From assembly GCA_039720395.1 (NCBI GenBank), contig JBBPBK010000118.1, forward strand, positions 222,238 through 286,237: DNA of 64,000 bases. The letters run 5' to 3'. The notes under the pieces are model-generated. The model worked only from the letters and a program-made list of their open reading frames with translations, searched no databases and was not told the origin of the DNA. This document shows positions 21,146 to 33,020 of the stretch, in pieces (the first letter of the stretch is position 1; each line of letters opens with the position of its first letter). The DNA comes from Liquidambar formosana. Lineage: Eukaryota > Streptophyta > Magnoliopsida > Saxifragales > Altingiaceae. The position numbers and the translations under genes were made by a program.

Positions 21146-22255
21146 ATATTATAGATGAGATGAAGAGGGGGAGAGAGGGGGTGGGTGAAGACGTGAAGTG
21201 AAGTGATGTTTTGGCAGGTAAAGAGCGTCAGTCCTTGGAAAAGAAAAGTGGGCAGAGTTTGCTTTATTTTTGCAACTGAGACGGAACTAAACAATGTGGC
21301 TATACTAATCCAAAATGCAAATTAAACACTTAGTTGGGCATTACTGATAAATTGGGTGAGGGTTGGCCATTTTAGCAAACTGTAGGATTTTTCTGGTCAA
21401 ATGTCTCTTATGTTTTTGGCTAGTTTGTAATGGTGGGGGTTGCTTTATATCTAATCGAGGCTTTGGGAGTATTATCACTCTCACTTAATAAAATTATATT
21501 CTTTTGCAAGTGAAAATATATATATATATATCACCACAATTGCCGGGTCCATTTCAAAATTTATGTTTTGATTGAAAAATGCCGCTGTGTAAAAGAGAGA
21601 AGGGGGGGAATGATGTGCATGAATTGGAAATTATGTGAGCATATATTTAAGCTTGTATTGGAAAAAAAAGATTTTTGATAGAGGAAGAGATTAAGTATCT
21701 TCTTTTCAAATGGTTACGTTCAAGGGACATGCGCGAGTTTATATAAATTATGCATATGTGGCTCGTATTTTGTGATCAAACTCACATTTAGATTAATAGC
21801 CTTCTCATGTGATTATATATGCTTGAAGTCAAATTGATCCGAGATTAACAATCGCTTCATCCATAAATGTAACACTTGTATTATTAATTAAAAATATAAG
21901 TTTTTGGATCAGATGCCGACTAGACTCTCAACTTGATTTTTGGCATACATACATGACCTACATGAGAAAACTGATCTTATTGAATGGTAGATTTTACAAA
22001 ATACAAGTTATTGTCAAAACTTGTGCCAACATCTATACCAAAACTTATGTCTTCCGATCCTAACCTTTCTTTAATTAATTCTTAATAAAGAAGTATTACG
22101 TAACAACAATTTCTCGATCTACCAAGGCAAAATGTACCCTAATCCACCCCAGCTTCAAAAGTGGAAACAAAACCTTTATGAGAGCCGCTAGTACATGATT
22201 GGGGGTATTTTACGATGTTAACCTAATTGAGATTCTAATCTACCCTATGATATGA
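21145..22255. other. no gene recognised; part duplicated at 38.2-39.1 kb
   Basis: AT-rich. About 21810-21990 (AATTGATC.GAGATTAA, AACTTGATTTTTGGCAT) resembles 38320-38470, and 22130-22260 resembles 38990-39150 (CACCCCAGCTTCAAAA, TATGAGAGCC, GAGATTCTAATCTACCCTA). This again shows collinear duplication of RALF-distal DNA. Confidence 0.5.
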
Positions 22256-23453
22256 TATATGCTTATGGTTAGGGATGCCGATTTAAATTCAAACCCATGG
22301 ACCCGTCCAAACCCACCCGTATTAAATGGGTTTGGGTGAGTATGTTTTATTAAATGGGTCTTATTGGATCACCTAAATAAACCCAATTAATAATTGGGTT
22401 TTATCGGGTTTACAACTAGGACACTAACCCGATTATGAAGAAAATAAAAAATGAACAGCTCCGCTCCTTCTCCAATTCAGTTGGGGTTTGAATCACGCCG
22501 ATGGATTCCATGGCCTACAAGCCACAGCTCTCCTCTCCTTCAACACCTCTCCTATGGTGGATTTTATTTCAATCTTTTTCCTGCTATCCTGCTAAACCAC
22601 TGCAGTAAGATCGAGCTTGTGACTTCCGAATTCTTTGCCCTTCAAATCATCGCAACACCCGTCATGCACTTCTTTCTCGAACCTCGGGCTACTACAGTGA
22701 AAGAAGAAAGTATTTTTCTTCTCTTTATTCTTCAGTTTCCTTTTCCTTTTTTACAAATTTTTTTTTTTAAAATATCATTTTGGGATTTCTTGGTTCGATT
22801 TTTCATGATGTTGGCTATACTATGTGGTAATACAAGTATTTGCATGATATTATGGGATTTGTATTCGTAGAATTTGTGAGATTTGGTTTATTTTGCATTT
22901 GGAAGTATTTTTCATAGCTTGTGGTGTTTTAGTAAAGAGAATGGTCAAACCAGCTGTTTGATAAAATGATTGAATGGGAAAATTTCATTTCTTTTTGTGA
23001 TTTAAAAAAAAAAAAAAAAAACAATTGGGGTATAATTAGAAACTTTTCTGTTCTAGTATACACTTGGTAATATAGTTTGCTTTTGGTGAAAAATCCACCT
23101 ATAAAATGAAAATATCTTGATGTTGGGTATTATATTTGCTATTTTTAATGGAGATTTGAATTGCTTGATCACATGGGAGAAAATTTTATATAAAAATCTG
23201 AAGTGGGTTGGTTTGAAATCAAATACAACGTTTTTGTTTTTGTTGTTATCTCCCAAGGGAAATTGTTTGTGTTGGTTGGAAGGTTCTGGTGGTTTAATTT
23301 TAGTATGATAGAGTGGGTGGAATTTGAAATTTTGGTGTGATTTGAATGTGACATGTGCAAATGATTTAAGATTTAGTGTATGCCCTACAGGTGTTTGATG
23401 AAAATCCAAGGTTTTCAATAAGTTTGTGTATTCTAAGTTTTTAACACCTTTTA

Positions 23454-23675
23454 GGTTATGTTTGTTTAGTTGAAATGGAATGGATGGAATGGAATTACAT
23501 TCTAATTCATTCCAAACAGCGTGTTTGGATGAAGTCATTGAAATGGGAATGGAATCAAATAGTGTGTTTAAAAAATCATTTGGTCCATTTTAAATTGCTT
23601 TCCATTTTAGACTACTTGTAGCATGGAATCACATTTCATTCTCATCCATTCCATTCTAAATAAACAAACATGGCC
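23454..23675. mobile_element. MITE family D, copy 1 (222 bp)
   Basis: Ends GGTTATGTTTGTTTAG and, reversed, GGCCATGTTTGTTTA, with subterminal GGAATGGATGGAATGG mirrored by CCATTCCATTC. A 3-bp duplication TTA flanks it (23451-23453 and 23676-23678), suggesting PIF/Harbinger (Tourist-like) origin. A sister copy is at 62140-62353. Confidence 0.75.
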
Positions 23676-24194
23676 TTAGTTCTTTGTACATTAGGTATTT
23701 TCTTTGGTATTGTTTGACCTACCACTTGCCTAAATTATCATGTTTTTATTTTGTAGGGATTTGCCCGGCTTACAACCCATGGGAGTTTGAAATAATTGGG
23801 GAGGAGCGAGTAGCAATAATGCGTGGATTATAACTCAAATTAAAATTACTAAGTAGGGAGGGGTGTAGAATTAGTCAAAAAGTTGTAGTCACGAAATAGT
23901 TGGCTGCATATTCCGAAGAGATGTAATATTTTTTTTGTTTTTTTTTTTCTTTTAAGATTTTGTAATTTTGATGGAATTGTTGTGGTAGTTGAAAAAAAAA
24001 AAAAAAAAACCCATTTTATTAATATGGGTCATGACCCGGTTGAAATGGATCTGGGTCAACCCAAATTTGATTATCATATGTTCTGCAAATTCTAATTTTT
24101 ATTGCAGAGTAAAATTTTTTTTTTTGGGGTGCATGTTATATTTTTAAGTAGATTTGGAAATATTGAAAGAAGCCAAAAAATAAATTTAAGATAA

Positions 24195-24335
24195 ATTTTT
24201 AAAAAGGTTTTAAATGTATACGGGTCAGGATCCGTTTTAATATGAACCCGGGTCAAAATGTGTCTTAATATGGACCTGGGTCAAAATCCATTTTAATAAG
24301 GATCCAGGTCTGTGTCAACTTAGACTTGGTTGCAC
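24195..24335. repeat. degenerate GGGTCAAAAT tandem repeats
   Basis: A unit like GGGTCAAAATCCATTTTAAT followed by A.GGACC is repeated three to four times with period near 32-36 bp, inside the 22262-24520 element near its right end. Subterminal repeats of the element by position. Confidence 0.55.
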
Positions 24336-24539
24336 TTGATAACACAAAACATTAAGGCAGTTTGACACTTTGACGGGTTGGGTTGGGTTTGTGTTTTCAA
24401 TAAATGGGTGAGTTTGGGTTTTACTTGGTTTTTCACATAAAATGGGTTAAATTGAATTTGGGTGGCATTTTGACTCAATCCATCTAAACCCGCCCAAACC
24501 CACCCAATTGTCAGTGCTACTTATGGCTCCCCTTATTTG

Positions 24540-25142
24540 ATTAGAGAAAAAACGAAAGTGGAACAAAACAGAAAAATAAAGGAAAAGCAATCTGACCAAC
24601 TTCTGCAAGGGAACAGAAGGACGACAGTCACATAAAAGTTAAGGATATAATGCTTCTGAGTAATCTATGCCTTCAATTTTATATTTTCCAAATCTTGACG
24701 AAAATAGGCCTAACATATTGACCATTGGAAATAAATAAATAAAATAAAATAAAAAATCTGAATAATGATGATGGATTTTGTTATAATAACAAGTGCTCTG
24801 GCAAAGGCAGGGACGGAACCGAGTGGGAGCCCAAAGGCGTCACTTGGCCTTGCTAAAAATTTTTTATTTAGGTCTTTTGAAAAGTTATAAATTCGACCTT
24901 TCTGAAATTTTGTTTTTTTAGCCTTTATGTTATTTTTATCCAATTATATGAATTCATCGTATAAGTTTTTAAGGTTTCATGAACAATTACTCTCAGCTGT
25001 CTTTGTCCTTTCACAATTTTTCTGTTAAATCGAACCCAATTCCTAACTTCACCATGCCACAAAGGCAAAAGGACAAGTATGCATGCATCTGAACACAAAA
25101 GGAAAAAACTAACATGACCCGCCAATTTAAAGGTAAAGGAAA
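24540..25142. other. no gene; duplicate of 39180-39500
   Basis: AGAAAAATAAAGGAAAAGCA, then ATCTGACCAACTTCT and the following CTTCAATTTTATATTTT match 39200-39340. No coding potential is seen. AGGGACGGAACC at about 24807 resembles the terminal repeat of the hAT-like MITE at 61294-61752 and may be a solo end. Confidence 0.5.
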
Positions 25143-25288
25143 ATAGGATGTTGATATAACTTATATCAACACTTGCATTGGGAGTTGTACCTTATGCATT
25201 AGTGGGATATGAGATACATTAGATTAATGCAAAGAGTACAACTCCCAATGCACGGTGTCGATATAACTTATATCAACACGTACTAATA
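25143..25288. mobile_element. MITE family A, copy 3
   Basis: The best-preserved family A copy. GATGTTGATATAACTTATAT, then CAACACTTGCATTGGGAGTTG at left is mirrored by CAACTCCCAATGCACGG and GATATAACTTATATCAACAC at right, with CATTAGTGGGATATGAGAT in the centre. It would fold into a hairpin. No coding. Confidence 0.75.
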
Positions 25289-27760
25289 GGAACATAACCG
25301 AAGGATGATAATAAAAGTTGAAAAATGATTGAAGGATGATATCATTTTGTGCCCACGATTGACGGCGAGGCGGGAACAATTAGGGCTAGTTTAGTTGTCC
25401 AATTCGAAATTAAATAATTTAAGAAAGTTTACATAGTATTGAAGGCACACTCTTTCATCTTGTATTAATAAATTCAAGAAAATGATAGTTATCATCACAA
25501 ATAAGAGTGGCAATTCAAAATAATGGTATTTCATCAATTCCTTAAAATTGACTCGATCTATAACATCAACTATGGTAATAACTATAACATTTTAAAATAT
25601 TCTAATTCAAGATGATAGATTTATGCCTTCAATCTTATGTAAAATTTCTTAAATTGTTTAATTTCAAATTGGACAACCAAACAGGCCATTAATTTTTCTT
25701 TTCATTTTTTCTTTTTTTCAAAATAAGGAAAAACAAAAAATTCTTTTTGGATCCTAAAGGAATAATCACTTTGCTTCACTGCATTGCATGTTACTTGTTT
25801 CAGTTAACTAAAAATGTGAGAAGTAATCTAATTAAGAGTAATCTAATTAAGAGCAATCTCAAACGGTCTATTAAACTATGTTATTGTCATATATTAGTAT
25901 AACTAGTACAAATTTGCGCGATGCACGGGAATTGCAAATAATATCAAGACAGCAGTAGTTTAGTGATTCAGAACTTAGGATAATGTGTTTTTATGTATGG
26001 TTCAACTCTCTGCATCCTTACTTATAAAATAATGTGTGTCCATCTTCTTATTGGTTGCCTTAGACAGTTAAGGGTTGTTATCTATACCCAACTTCTTTAT
26101 AGCACTTCAAAAAAAAAACATATATATATGCCCACTTCAACCTACACCATGTTTTTTGGCATTTGCAACAAATCAAGCTATCCAAAATAATAATAATAAT
26201 AATAATATCCAAATCAATACATCAGAAAGCTCTACAACACAACAACTCGAAGGGGCTGAAAATAAGAAAACCTTGCTATACAAAAGAGAGTGAAAACAAG
26301 CAAACTAAAATAGTTAAAAAAAATGGCTAAAATTAAAAACGGAATAAGAACTTGCTGAACGAAATAAAAAATGGAAACTCAGATTAGAACACATTGGAAG
26401 CCGATTAATTAAAATCCTACAAATAGAAGGCAAAATTTGAGAGAAAGAGAGTAAAGAGAAGAGTGAGAAATCCCACCCAAAAAAAAAAAGAAGAAGAGAA
26501 GAGTGAGAAAAATATAGGGGGAGATAGAGAGTTGGGAAGACTTACCAAAAGGAAGATTGGACGGTTGTGAGAAGGAGAGCTCCGACGAGGTATTTCCCAG
26601 AGAGAGAGAAGAGAGGGGAAGGACTAAGGAGAGAGATATGGTCGAAGAAGAAACCAATCATCAGGAAAAAAAAATCAGAAGGTGAGAGAAGAATGAAATG
26701 TGGGAGAGAAAAGGGAAGAGGGAGGTTAGAAATCTGATACTCCCTTCCCCATCCCCGTCCTATTTCTCTTTCCATCTCCCACCTCTTCAATCAATCAATC
26801 AATGGTTTACTCCCCTATTTTTTTTATTTTTTTATTTTTTTGATTTCAAACTAAGTGAAGGTGGCTTTTTAAATTTTAAAATGAAAGACATCAGCAAAAG
26901 GGAAGGTCAAAGACGTTGGTGGGCCCATAGTTAAGGAGAGGAGAGGGTTTTAGAGGGAAGGCATTTTAAGAACCCATGTTAGCAAAGCTGTGACATCAGT
27001 ACAACTCTTAATTATAATAAGTAATAGATAGCACATCTGACATCTTACTCTTACTTCAGTGATGTGCTAAAGGGTACGTCATATTAGGATGCACAAAGGT
27101 AGTTAGAAAAAAAGAAGGGAATGGTACTTATGTCAAAAAATTACAAATTATGTCATTTGTACTATCGGAGTACATTGTGTCAAATTATATCATTTAATAT
27201 TATAGCAAATGTTAAAATAGAAATAGTACAAGCAAAATAACACAAATCAGTAGAGATGCTTTAAACCAAGAGTCATCCTGTCAGCGCAAACATTCGTTTA
27301 TTCTATCAGGTTAATTTTTTAACCATAAATTTTTGAAAAAAATGAAGTTGATATTAGGTATTTTCCACACATTATGTAATACCTACTAGTATACTACCTG
27401 GTGTTAAATTATGCTCACAAATTGGGATGGAAACCAAAAAAATAAAATAAAATAAAATAATAAAACATTAAAAAAAAAAAAATTTGAAGCAAAGATGGGT
27501 AAGAATGCTTCTGTAATTAAAATAAAACAAATTTATTTTCTCATGATTAATGATTATAGTATTCCAAGCATTACTCACATAAAGGTTTGAGTTTAATTCT
27601 CAAACAACCCGTGTGAGAGGGTTCATACCCATTCAAACAATGATATCTAAGAGGAGTTGAAATAAACAGCATCTGAGCCTTACACTCAAAGCCTGACCGC
27701 TCGACCAACCTGAAAGAGCTGAACAAACATTTTAGCCCATAGGTATCTTTCATGTACAAA
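25289..27760. other. no gene recognised
   Basis: AT-rich; 25300-25800 partly repeats 39530-39730 (AAGGATGA, CACTTTG.T.CACTGCATTG). CTAGTACAAATTTGCGCGAT followed by GCACGGG at 25900 resembles the 3' end of the Helitrons described above. Positions 26400-26960 are purine-rich GA/AG low-complexity DNA whose open frames are compositional. (AAT)n occurs at about 26188-26206. Nothing here supports a gene. Confidence 0.5.
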
Positions 27761-27764
27761 TATA

Positions 27765-27963
27765 GCATAGTCGCAATGCCAAATATAGCATAACCATGAG
27801 AGATCCTATTATAGTCCACAATCAAAACCTCTCCAACCCGTTTGTTTTTCTTCAAAATCCATATATGCCCACATCAGCATAGTCTCTCTTTTTTTTTTTT
27901 TTTTCTTTTTACCTACAAACCCAACTCTATAATCATCTCTGTAAAATGTATTCTAAGTCTTTT
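27765..27963 (+). pseudogene. PPR gene fragment, duplicate 2, left piece
   Basis: AGATCCTATTATAGTCCACA, AAAATCCATATATGCCCACATCA and CCCAACTCTATAATCATCTC match the PPR pseudogene at 41690-41810 and the fragment at 20120-20300. The piece is cut at the solo LTR (27964) and resumes at 28875. Confidence 0.55.
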
Positions 27964-28874
27964 TGTTCGTACTAAAAATTGTATTCTTACGGTTTGTAGA
28001 TTGCAAGCATGCCAGTGCCAAGTTCGGCCCGAAATCGTACGCACATGACCCCTAGGACCTTCTAGGCCAAGAGATTATAGTCGTAAACTATAACCTCCTA
28101 ATCGGTCACTTTATAAAAACTCAAGCAATTGAAAAAGAACAGGAGTAGTTCCTTATGGGTTCTAGCATGAATGTCTAGAGAGAAATAAAACTTAAAAAGC
28201 TGTTAGCAATAAAAGGAAACGAAAATGGAAACAAAGTGAGAAATACATTATCAAACATAATTGAAAGTACAGAAAATCTAAAAGAGTTTGTTGCTAGCCA
28301 TGAACAAGATCATCCGAAAGCAAAATACACAAGTAAAATGGAAATGTTTGCTAGAAAATTGAACTAAACTATTCCTATGAAGGAAATTCCGAGAAGGATG
28401 GTGGTTGAAGAACCTTTTCTTCATGAAATTTATAGACAACAGCCTTTACAACTAACTGGAAGTTACCAATGGTTTCCTCCGGCATGAAACAATAACTGCC
28501 TAGTGGTTACCTTCAGCCTGAAACAATAACTACCTGGTAATTATGTGTCAGCAGATGTGGAATTCTCCATAACTACTAGGAGTTACTTGGTAGCTTTCTT
28601 CAGCCCTTGAACTTATGACACCTGTCTATTTTGCACTTTTTCAGAGGATAGCCCAATTCTCTAACTGTTGGAAGTTACTGGCAGTTACTTTCAGGCCTAA
28701 ACTTCTACTACTTCCCCATAACTGCCTTGACAGTTTTCTTTGACCTGGGAAATCTTGCTACCTGTCCACTTTAATTTCCTTGAACTGAATGCATCAGCCC
28801 ACTGACTTCTCACGTTCTCTCACCTTTTAGCCACAAAATGACATGTGCCAACGGGTAAAATTTTAGTGTAAACA
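27964..28874. mobile_element. solo LTR, about 0.9 kb
   Basis: Starts TGTTCGTACTAAAAATTG and ends GTAAAATTTTAGTGTAAACA (TGTT...AACA). It interrupts a PPR fragment: the paralog at 20300 reads AAGTCTTTCAACTTG without a break. The flanks CTTTT (27959-27963) and CTTTC (28875-28879) are a near-perfect 5-bp duplication. No internal retrotransposon genes nearby. Confidence 0.7.
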
Positions 28875-29378
28875 CTTTCAACTTGTTTTTGGAAGCTGAA
28901 ATGATGAGTTAATGAAGGGAACTAAATTCATGCCCGGCCTGGTAATTAAATAGTTTCTCATTTTAAATCGAACCCATTTCCGAGAACATTTCTGGTTTGA
29001 TTCATACTCAAATTTCGGCGATCCTTTTGGTAATGGGTCTAATACGAGACTTGGTGATGTATAATTCAATGAATTTTGGATTTATGGATTATGGTTTGCA
29101 TGAGGAAGCTGTAGAATTATTTGGATTGTCTCTGCAAGACTTTGATTCAAAGTTGAGAGAGTCCACGTTTGGAAGGGCCTTAAAATGCATTTGGGTTTGC
29201 GTGGGTCGGACCATTGTTGCATTGGAGCGCAAGCCAGTTCCTCGAAATGGGTTTGATCCAAGCCCGTGACTTACCATTAATGGGCCTATTGGTAGGAGCT
29301 TTGGAACCGAGAAAAACACATACTACAGGCTTTAGTTCGTAAGTTGTGTTGCAAAGCCACCAATCTTCAATGGATAAA
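28875..29378 (+). pseudogene. PPR gene fragment, duplicate 2, right piece
   Basis: The best-preserved of four copies. The frame at 28997-29269 includes DLVMYNSM, then DYGLHEEAVELF and ESTFGRALKC, a PPR-repeat-like pattern (GY..HEEA..LF, then E.TF..ALK.C). It lacks an upstream start and the E region. Copies at 20307-21085, 32470-33020 and 34898-35710 have more stops. A fragment, not a gene. Confidence 0.5.
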
Positions 29379-30335
29379 GAAGGGGAATAAAATAAATTAA
29401 GCCCCAAGGAGTAGAACAATATTCCCTAGAATTCAAGAATTAAGCAGAAGGTATATACTCAGTTCAACTTCTTCTTTCTCCTGCAACCAGTTGAATCCAT
29501 TCTAGGTATAAACATGTGAAATTCATGATGACCTTGTGTGTCTACAGATTAGTCAGGCTAAATACCTAGAACCCTTGTTGGCAAAATAAATTAAATTAAA
29601 TTAAAATGATAATGGTAATAAGAATAATAATAATAGCAAATTGAGAGAAGGGAAACAAAAAGAAAAAGCAATATATTACCCAAAAAAATAAATAAAGCAA
29701 TATGACCTCATAAAGCAGCATGACCCCGCCTACTTAAAGTTAAAGGATGGTAATGACATAAAAGTTAAAAACTAAGAAGAATGGAAGGGTGACATCTTTT
29801 GTGCCCAAGATCTGTTCCTTCTGCAGAGAGGAAGGAACAATTAATTATCCTTTTTTCCTTATCCTCTTTTTTGATCCTGAAGGAACACTTTGCTCCTCTG
29901 CATTGCATGTCACTTGTTTCACTGCATTAAAATTTTGAGTGATCAAATTAAACCAAGAGTCATCCTGTAGTCACCCCCCAAAAAAACAAAAAAAAAAAAA
30001 AAGATCTATTCTATCGAGTCCTTTTTTTCACCATAAATCTAGGAAAAGAATGATTTTGATTTTATTTATTTTCCACACATGATGTCATACTCATACCTAC
30101 CATTTGGTGATAAATTATGATCATATTGGAGAGATGACATGAGTTCAAGTTTACTTAATATGGTATCGGCATATCTTGCGACCTATTTGTGTAGTTTTCT
30201 TTATTCTCCATTGTCTAAATATTAGGTTTGATTTATCATCATGTGCTTGTTTGGGTAGACCAACACTAATTAAACAGCTTCCACATCTCCAAATATTATG
30301 TTTGATTTGGCTTGGACAAAATTTTTGAAAATATA
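29379..30335. repeat. long direct repeat, copy 1 (partner 36360-37325)
   Basis: About 950 bp runs collinear with 36360-37325: ATGGATAAAGAAGGGGAATA, TAGAATTCAAGAATTAAGC, CCTAGAACCCTTGTTGGCAA, GAAGGAACACTTTGCTCC, and ATTTGGCTTGGACAAAAT at the right edge. No coding sequence is seen. It marks a segmental duplication upstream of two different RALF loci. Confidence 0.75.
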
Positions 30336-30814
30336 TCACATTCCACATTGCCCAAATAGTGGGTCGAGGGACCCTCCTAAGATTTTTTTTATTTATATTT
30401 TTTACACTAAGTTTATAATATTTCTAGATTTTACCCTTCTTAAAATATATTTTGACCCTATGAGGTCTTATTTGACTCAATTTTATTTTTATTTTGACCC
30501 TTCCATTTATTGATATCTTTAATTTTTACCCTACTCAAACATTAAAATCCTTTAGTTTTTCATTTTTCTGCCCCAATTTTGCTAATTTCATAGCTTCGGC
30601 TTATAATTTTATATTTACAACTGGTAGCTCGTTCGTGATATTCATAATTTAGTTAGTTAAAATAGGATATGGAGAAATAAAAAGAATGGAATAGTCTTTT
30701 TGCGGTTGTGGGGGTATTGTTCAAATATCAATCAATTTTAGTATGCATATTTATTTATCTTTAGTTCTTTTTTTTTTCTTGTTATAGTCAAGATAGGAGG
30801 AAAAAATTATTATT
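30336..30814. other. no gene recognised
   Basis: T-rich DNA between two duplicated blocks; GGGTCGAGGGACCCTCC near 30360 is a short palindrome. Nothing else supported. Confidence 0.4.
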
Positions 30815-31200
30815 AGAGCTCGCAGAGATGAGTAGCCTCCTGAAACAAGTTTTTTTCATAGATGAGGCACGCACCAACAAATCAAAAGCCTTTATATAAT
30901 TGATTGGAACATGTACCAAGTACCAATAGTCACATTGTTCTGTAGTTCCACCAGGATGTGAGGGCAGTTCAGTCAATTCAATCAAAATATATTATGAATC
31001 ATGCATCCAAATTAGACTAATCCACTCTTGACAAGTTTCAAATTTACCACCACTGAATTATCCCCAACCCCCTCCCCCCCTTGTTTTTCAGTAGTATATA
31101 TGAAAAGAGACCACTCCAACACACTCGCGTGCATTTGCAGTGAGCGAGGAGAGTTTCTTAAAGGCAATTGAGAGAGAGAAATTAGAAAGGAGAAGAAAAC
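30815..31200 (+). promoter_or_regulatory. promoter region of RALF-like gene 3
   Basis: The upstream block is shared with 15540-16011. A TATATAT box lies at 31095-31101, about 100 bp before the ATG, with a leader containing AATTGAGAGAGAGAAATTAG followed by AAAGGAGAAGAAAAC directly before the start. TTGAC in CCACTCTTGACAAGTTTC is a W-box core conserved in most copies of the cluster. Confidence 0.6.
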
Positions 31201-31542
31201 ATGAAAGGGAATGTGAAGAGTAGTTTTTGTGTAGCTCTCCTTGTGATCATACTCCTCCTCATGGAACACTGCGGAGCTAATACTTCAGTGAAGAGCAGTG
31301 ACACCCGCCTATGCAACAGCACAATCCATGAATGCCACTTGGAATTGGAGGTGTTGTTGGATACCGAAATTAATGTAAGGTTACTCGCAGGAGGTGGAGA
31401 CCCAGTCACTGACGGGAGCAAAGGTCGTAACAAACCAGCCGTCGGAAACTGTGGGCGCGGTAAGCCGTATAAAGGTTGCATCCCACCAAAGAATGTAAAT
31501 AAAGACTGTAGCGGCGTTTATTGCCGCCGTTTATCATTATAA
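31201..31542 (+). CDS. RALF-like peptide precursor, gene 3 (intact)
   Basis: A 113-residue single-exon precursor and the cleanest RALF-like gene here. The signal peptide is residues 1-27 (FCVALLVIILLLMEHC core, then GANTS). The pro-region CNSTIHECHLELEVLLDTEI, then NVRLLAG matches the family's C.G.I.EC...DSEINRR(I/L)LA pattern. The mature part starts around NCGRGKPYKGC and continues IPPKNVNKDCSGVYC, ending RRLSL. Four cysteines are spaced 8-9-4, as expected for two disulfides. The dibasic protease motif is weak (NVRLL, not RRxL) and YISY is absent, so it belongs with divergent RALFs. TATA box and leader are well formed. The split gene at 16012/18526 is its closest paralog. Likely an apoplastic signal; tissue unknown. 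Confidence 0.9.
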   Translation: MKGNVKSSFCVALLVIILLLMEHCGANTSVKSSDTRLCNSTIHECHLELEVLLDTEINVRLLAGGGDPVTDGSKGRNKPAVGNCGRGKPYKGCIPPKNVNKDCSGVYCRRLSL

Positions 31543-32264
31543 GGACACTTGGATCCTCCAAAATCCCTACAAGGAAAAAAACCGGCAAGAGGATCCAAGT
31601 AGCAGCGACTTTGTAGTATATATAAAAAGGTTCGAAACTGCGGCTCCTGAAACGCCCGCCTGCACGCTTTCTCATTTAGGAAATCTTACTACGTCGTTCT
31701 CTTGTGCCTTAGTATTTCTTTTTCTTTTTCATTTTTTTCTATATTTACCTTTTTCTTTCTTTCTTTGGTTCTGCCCTCTCTATCCTTTGTCTCGTGTGAT
31801 CAGCTCACATGTGTGTGCGTTAGTATTTTATTAAAATGCCATTTCTTTTGCAATTTTATATTTATGGCCATATGTGCACCGGCAATGTATGAGATTGGGG
31901 CTACATTTAACATTTGGCGCTGAAAATAGATTTGAGGAATTATGGGTCTAAATTTGGGCCAAGAAGTAGATTATCTTCACTCTTTAATTCCCTCAAAAAT
32001 CGGGGTACTGACCATTGAGTACAAGCTAGGCTAAATTTAAATTGATCTCAAATCCTTTTTTTTTAGGTTATATAAGTAATCTATTCTAATTAAAATAATA
32101 TTGAAGGCACCATAATATATAGCAAGGCTAGGAGATCATTTATCTCCTCATTTATTTATTTATTTTTATGAACAGGAAATTTAATTAGGAATCTCTTTTA
32201 AGGCAGCTAGTATTTGCAAACTAAAGTATTTTATTAGTCGAATTCTTAATATTCGTTTTTCCAA
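31543..32264 (+). other. RALF gene 3 3' flank
   Basis: Collinear with 18760-19489. Positions 31548-31558 and 31589-31599 form a perfect 11-bp stem (CTTGGATCCTC / GAGGATCCAAG) just after the stop codon; the copy at 18771-18820 has one mismatch. It may shape the transcript 3' end or be a tiny MITE relic. No gene. Confidence 0.65.
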
Positions 32265-32355
32265 TATTTTGGGTATGTATCTTGGGTGTCTGGTGATCCA
32301 AGAACATGTCACTAACCATACTTTTAGGGATCTTTTTGGTAAGATAATTGGTCAC
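32265..32355 (+). pseudogene. LINE reverse-transcriptase fragment, truncated copy
   Basis: YLGCLVIQEHVTNHTFRDLF, then GKIIG, the same LINE piece as at 19490-19650. It is cut short and joined directly to PPR-fragment DNA (CACATCATCAAACTTG). Relative to 19.6-20.2 kb, about 600 bp including a MITE is missing here. Confidence 0.65.
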
Positions 32356-33020
32356 AGCCCACATCATCAAACTTGTTTTTTCTTTTTCTTATTCTTATTC
32401 TTTTTTTCCTTTTTTTTTAATCCACAAACCCAACTCTATAATCATCTCTGTAATATGTATTCTAAGTCTTTCAACTTGTTTTTGGAAGCTGAAATGATGA
32501 GTTAATGAGGAGAATTAAATTCATGCCCTGGTAATAGTTTCTGATTTTAAATCGAACCCATTTCCGAGAACATTTCTGGTTTGATACGTACTCAAATTTC
32601 GGTGATCCTTTTGGTGATGGGTCTAATACGAGACTCGGTGATGTATAATTCTCTATGATTTCTATGGTTTGCATGAAGAAACCGCAGAATTATTTGGAGA
32701 GTCACCGTAAGACTTTGATTCTAAGTTGAGAGAGTCCACGTTTGGAAGGGCCTAGAAATGCATTTGGGTTTGCATGGTTCGGACCATTGTTGCATGTAGA
32801 GCGCAAGGCCAGTTCCTCGAAATGGGTGAGATCCAAGCCCGTGACTTACCATAAATGGGCCTATTGGTAGGAGCTTTGGAACCGAGAAAAACACATACTT
32901 ACAGGCTCTAGTTCATGAGTTGTGTTGCAAAGCCACCAATCTTCAATGTATTTCCTTGATCCGAGAAGGAATTTTTATAAAATGAAAAAGAAAATTGAAG
33001 GCAAGACTTGAATCACGCAC
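32356..33020 (+). pseudogene. PPR gene fragment, duplicate 3
   Basis: CACATCATCAAACTTG and PQTQLYNHLCNMYSK-like translation (32400-32460), then the block shared with 20307-21085. The PPR frame is broken by stops (for example TAAGACTTTG near 32708). Non-functional. Confidence 0.5.

Larger units (their letters stand above)
22262..24520. mobile_element. probable 2.2-kb non-autonomous element with a host-like transcript
   Basis: Both ends are rich in AAACCCACCC / GGGTGGGTTT and AATGGGTTTGGGTGAG motifs in opposite orientation. The duplicated host DNA on either side (22130-22260 and 24530 onwards) is adjacent at about 39150 in the paralogous block, so this 2.2 kb is an insertion. The interior has a GC-richer open frame (22451-22870) and, further on, TTTTATTTTGTAG followed by a second exon-like piece (23760-23990), as if a host gene had been captured. 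It also hosts the MITE at 23454-23675. The exact ends and superfamily are not settled. Confidence 0.5.

Noticed and set aside
26409..26934. Several overlapping Ser/Leu/Phe-rich frames
   Set aside because: Purine-rich low-complexity DNA yields long frames on both strands; no domain or splice structure.
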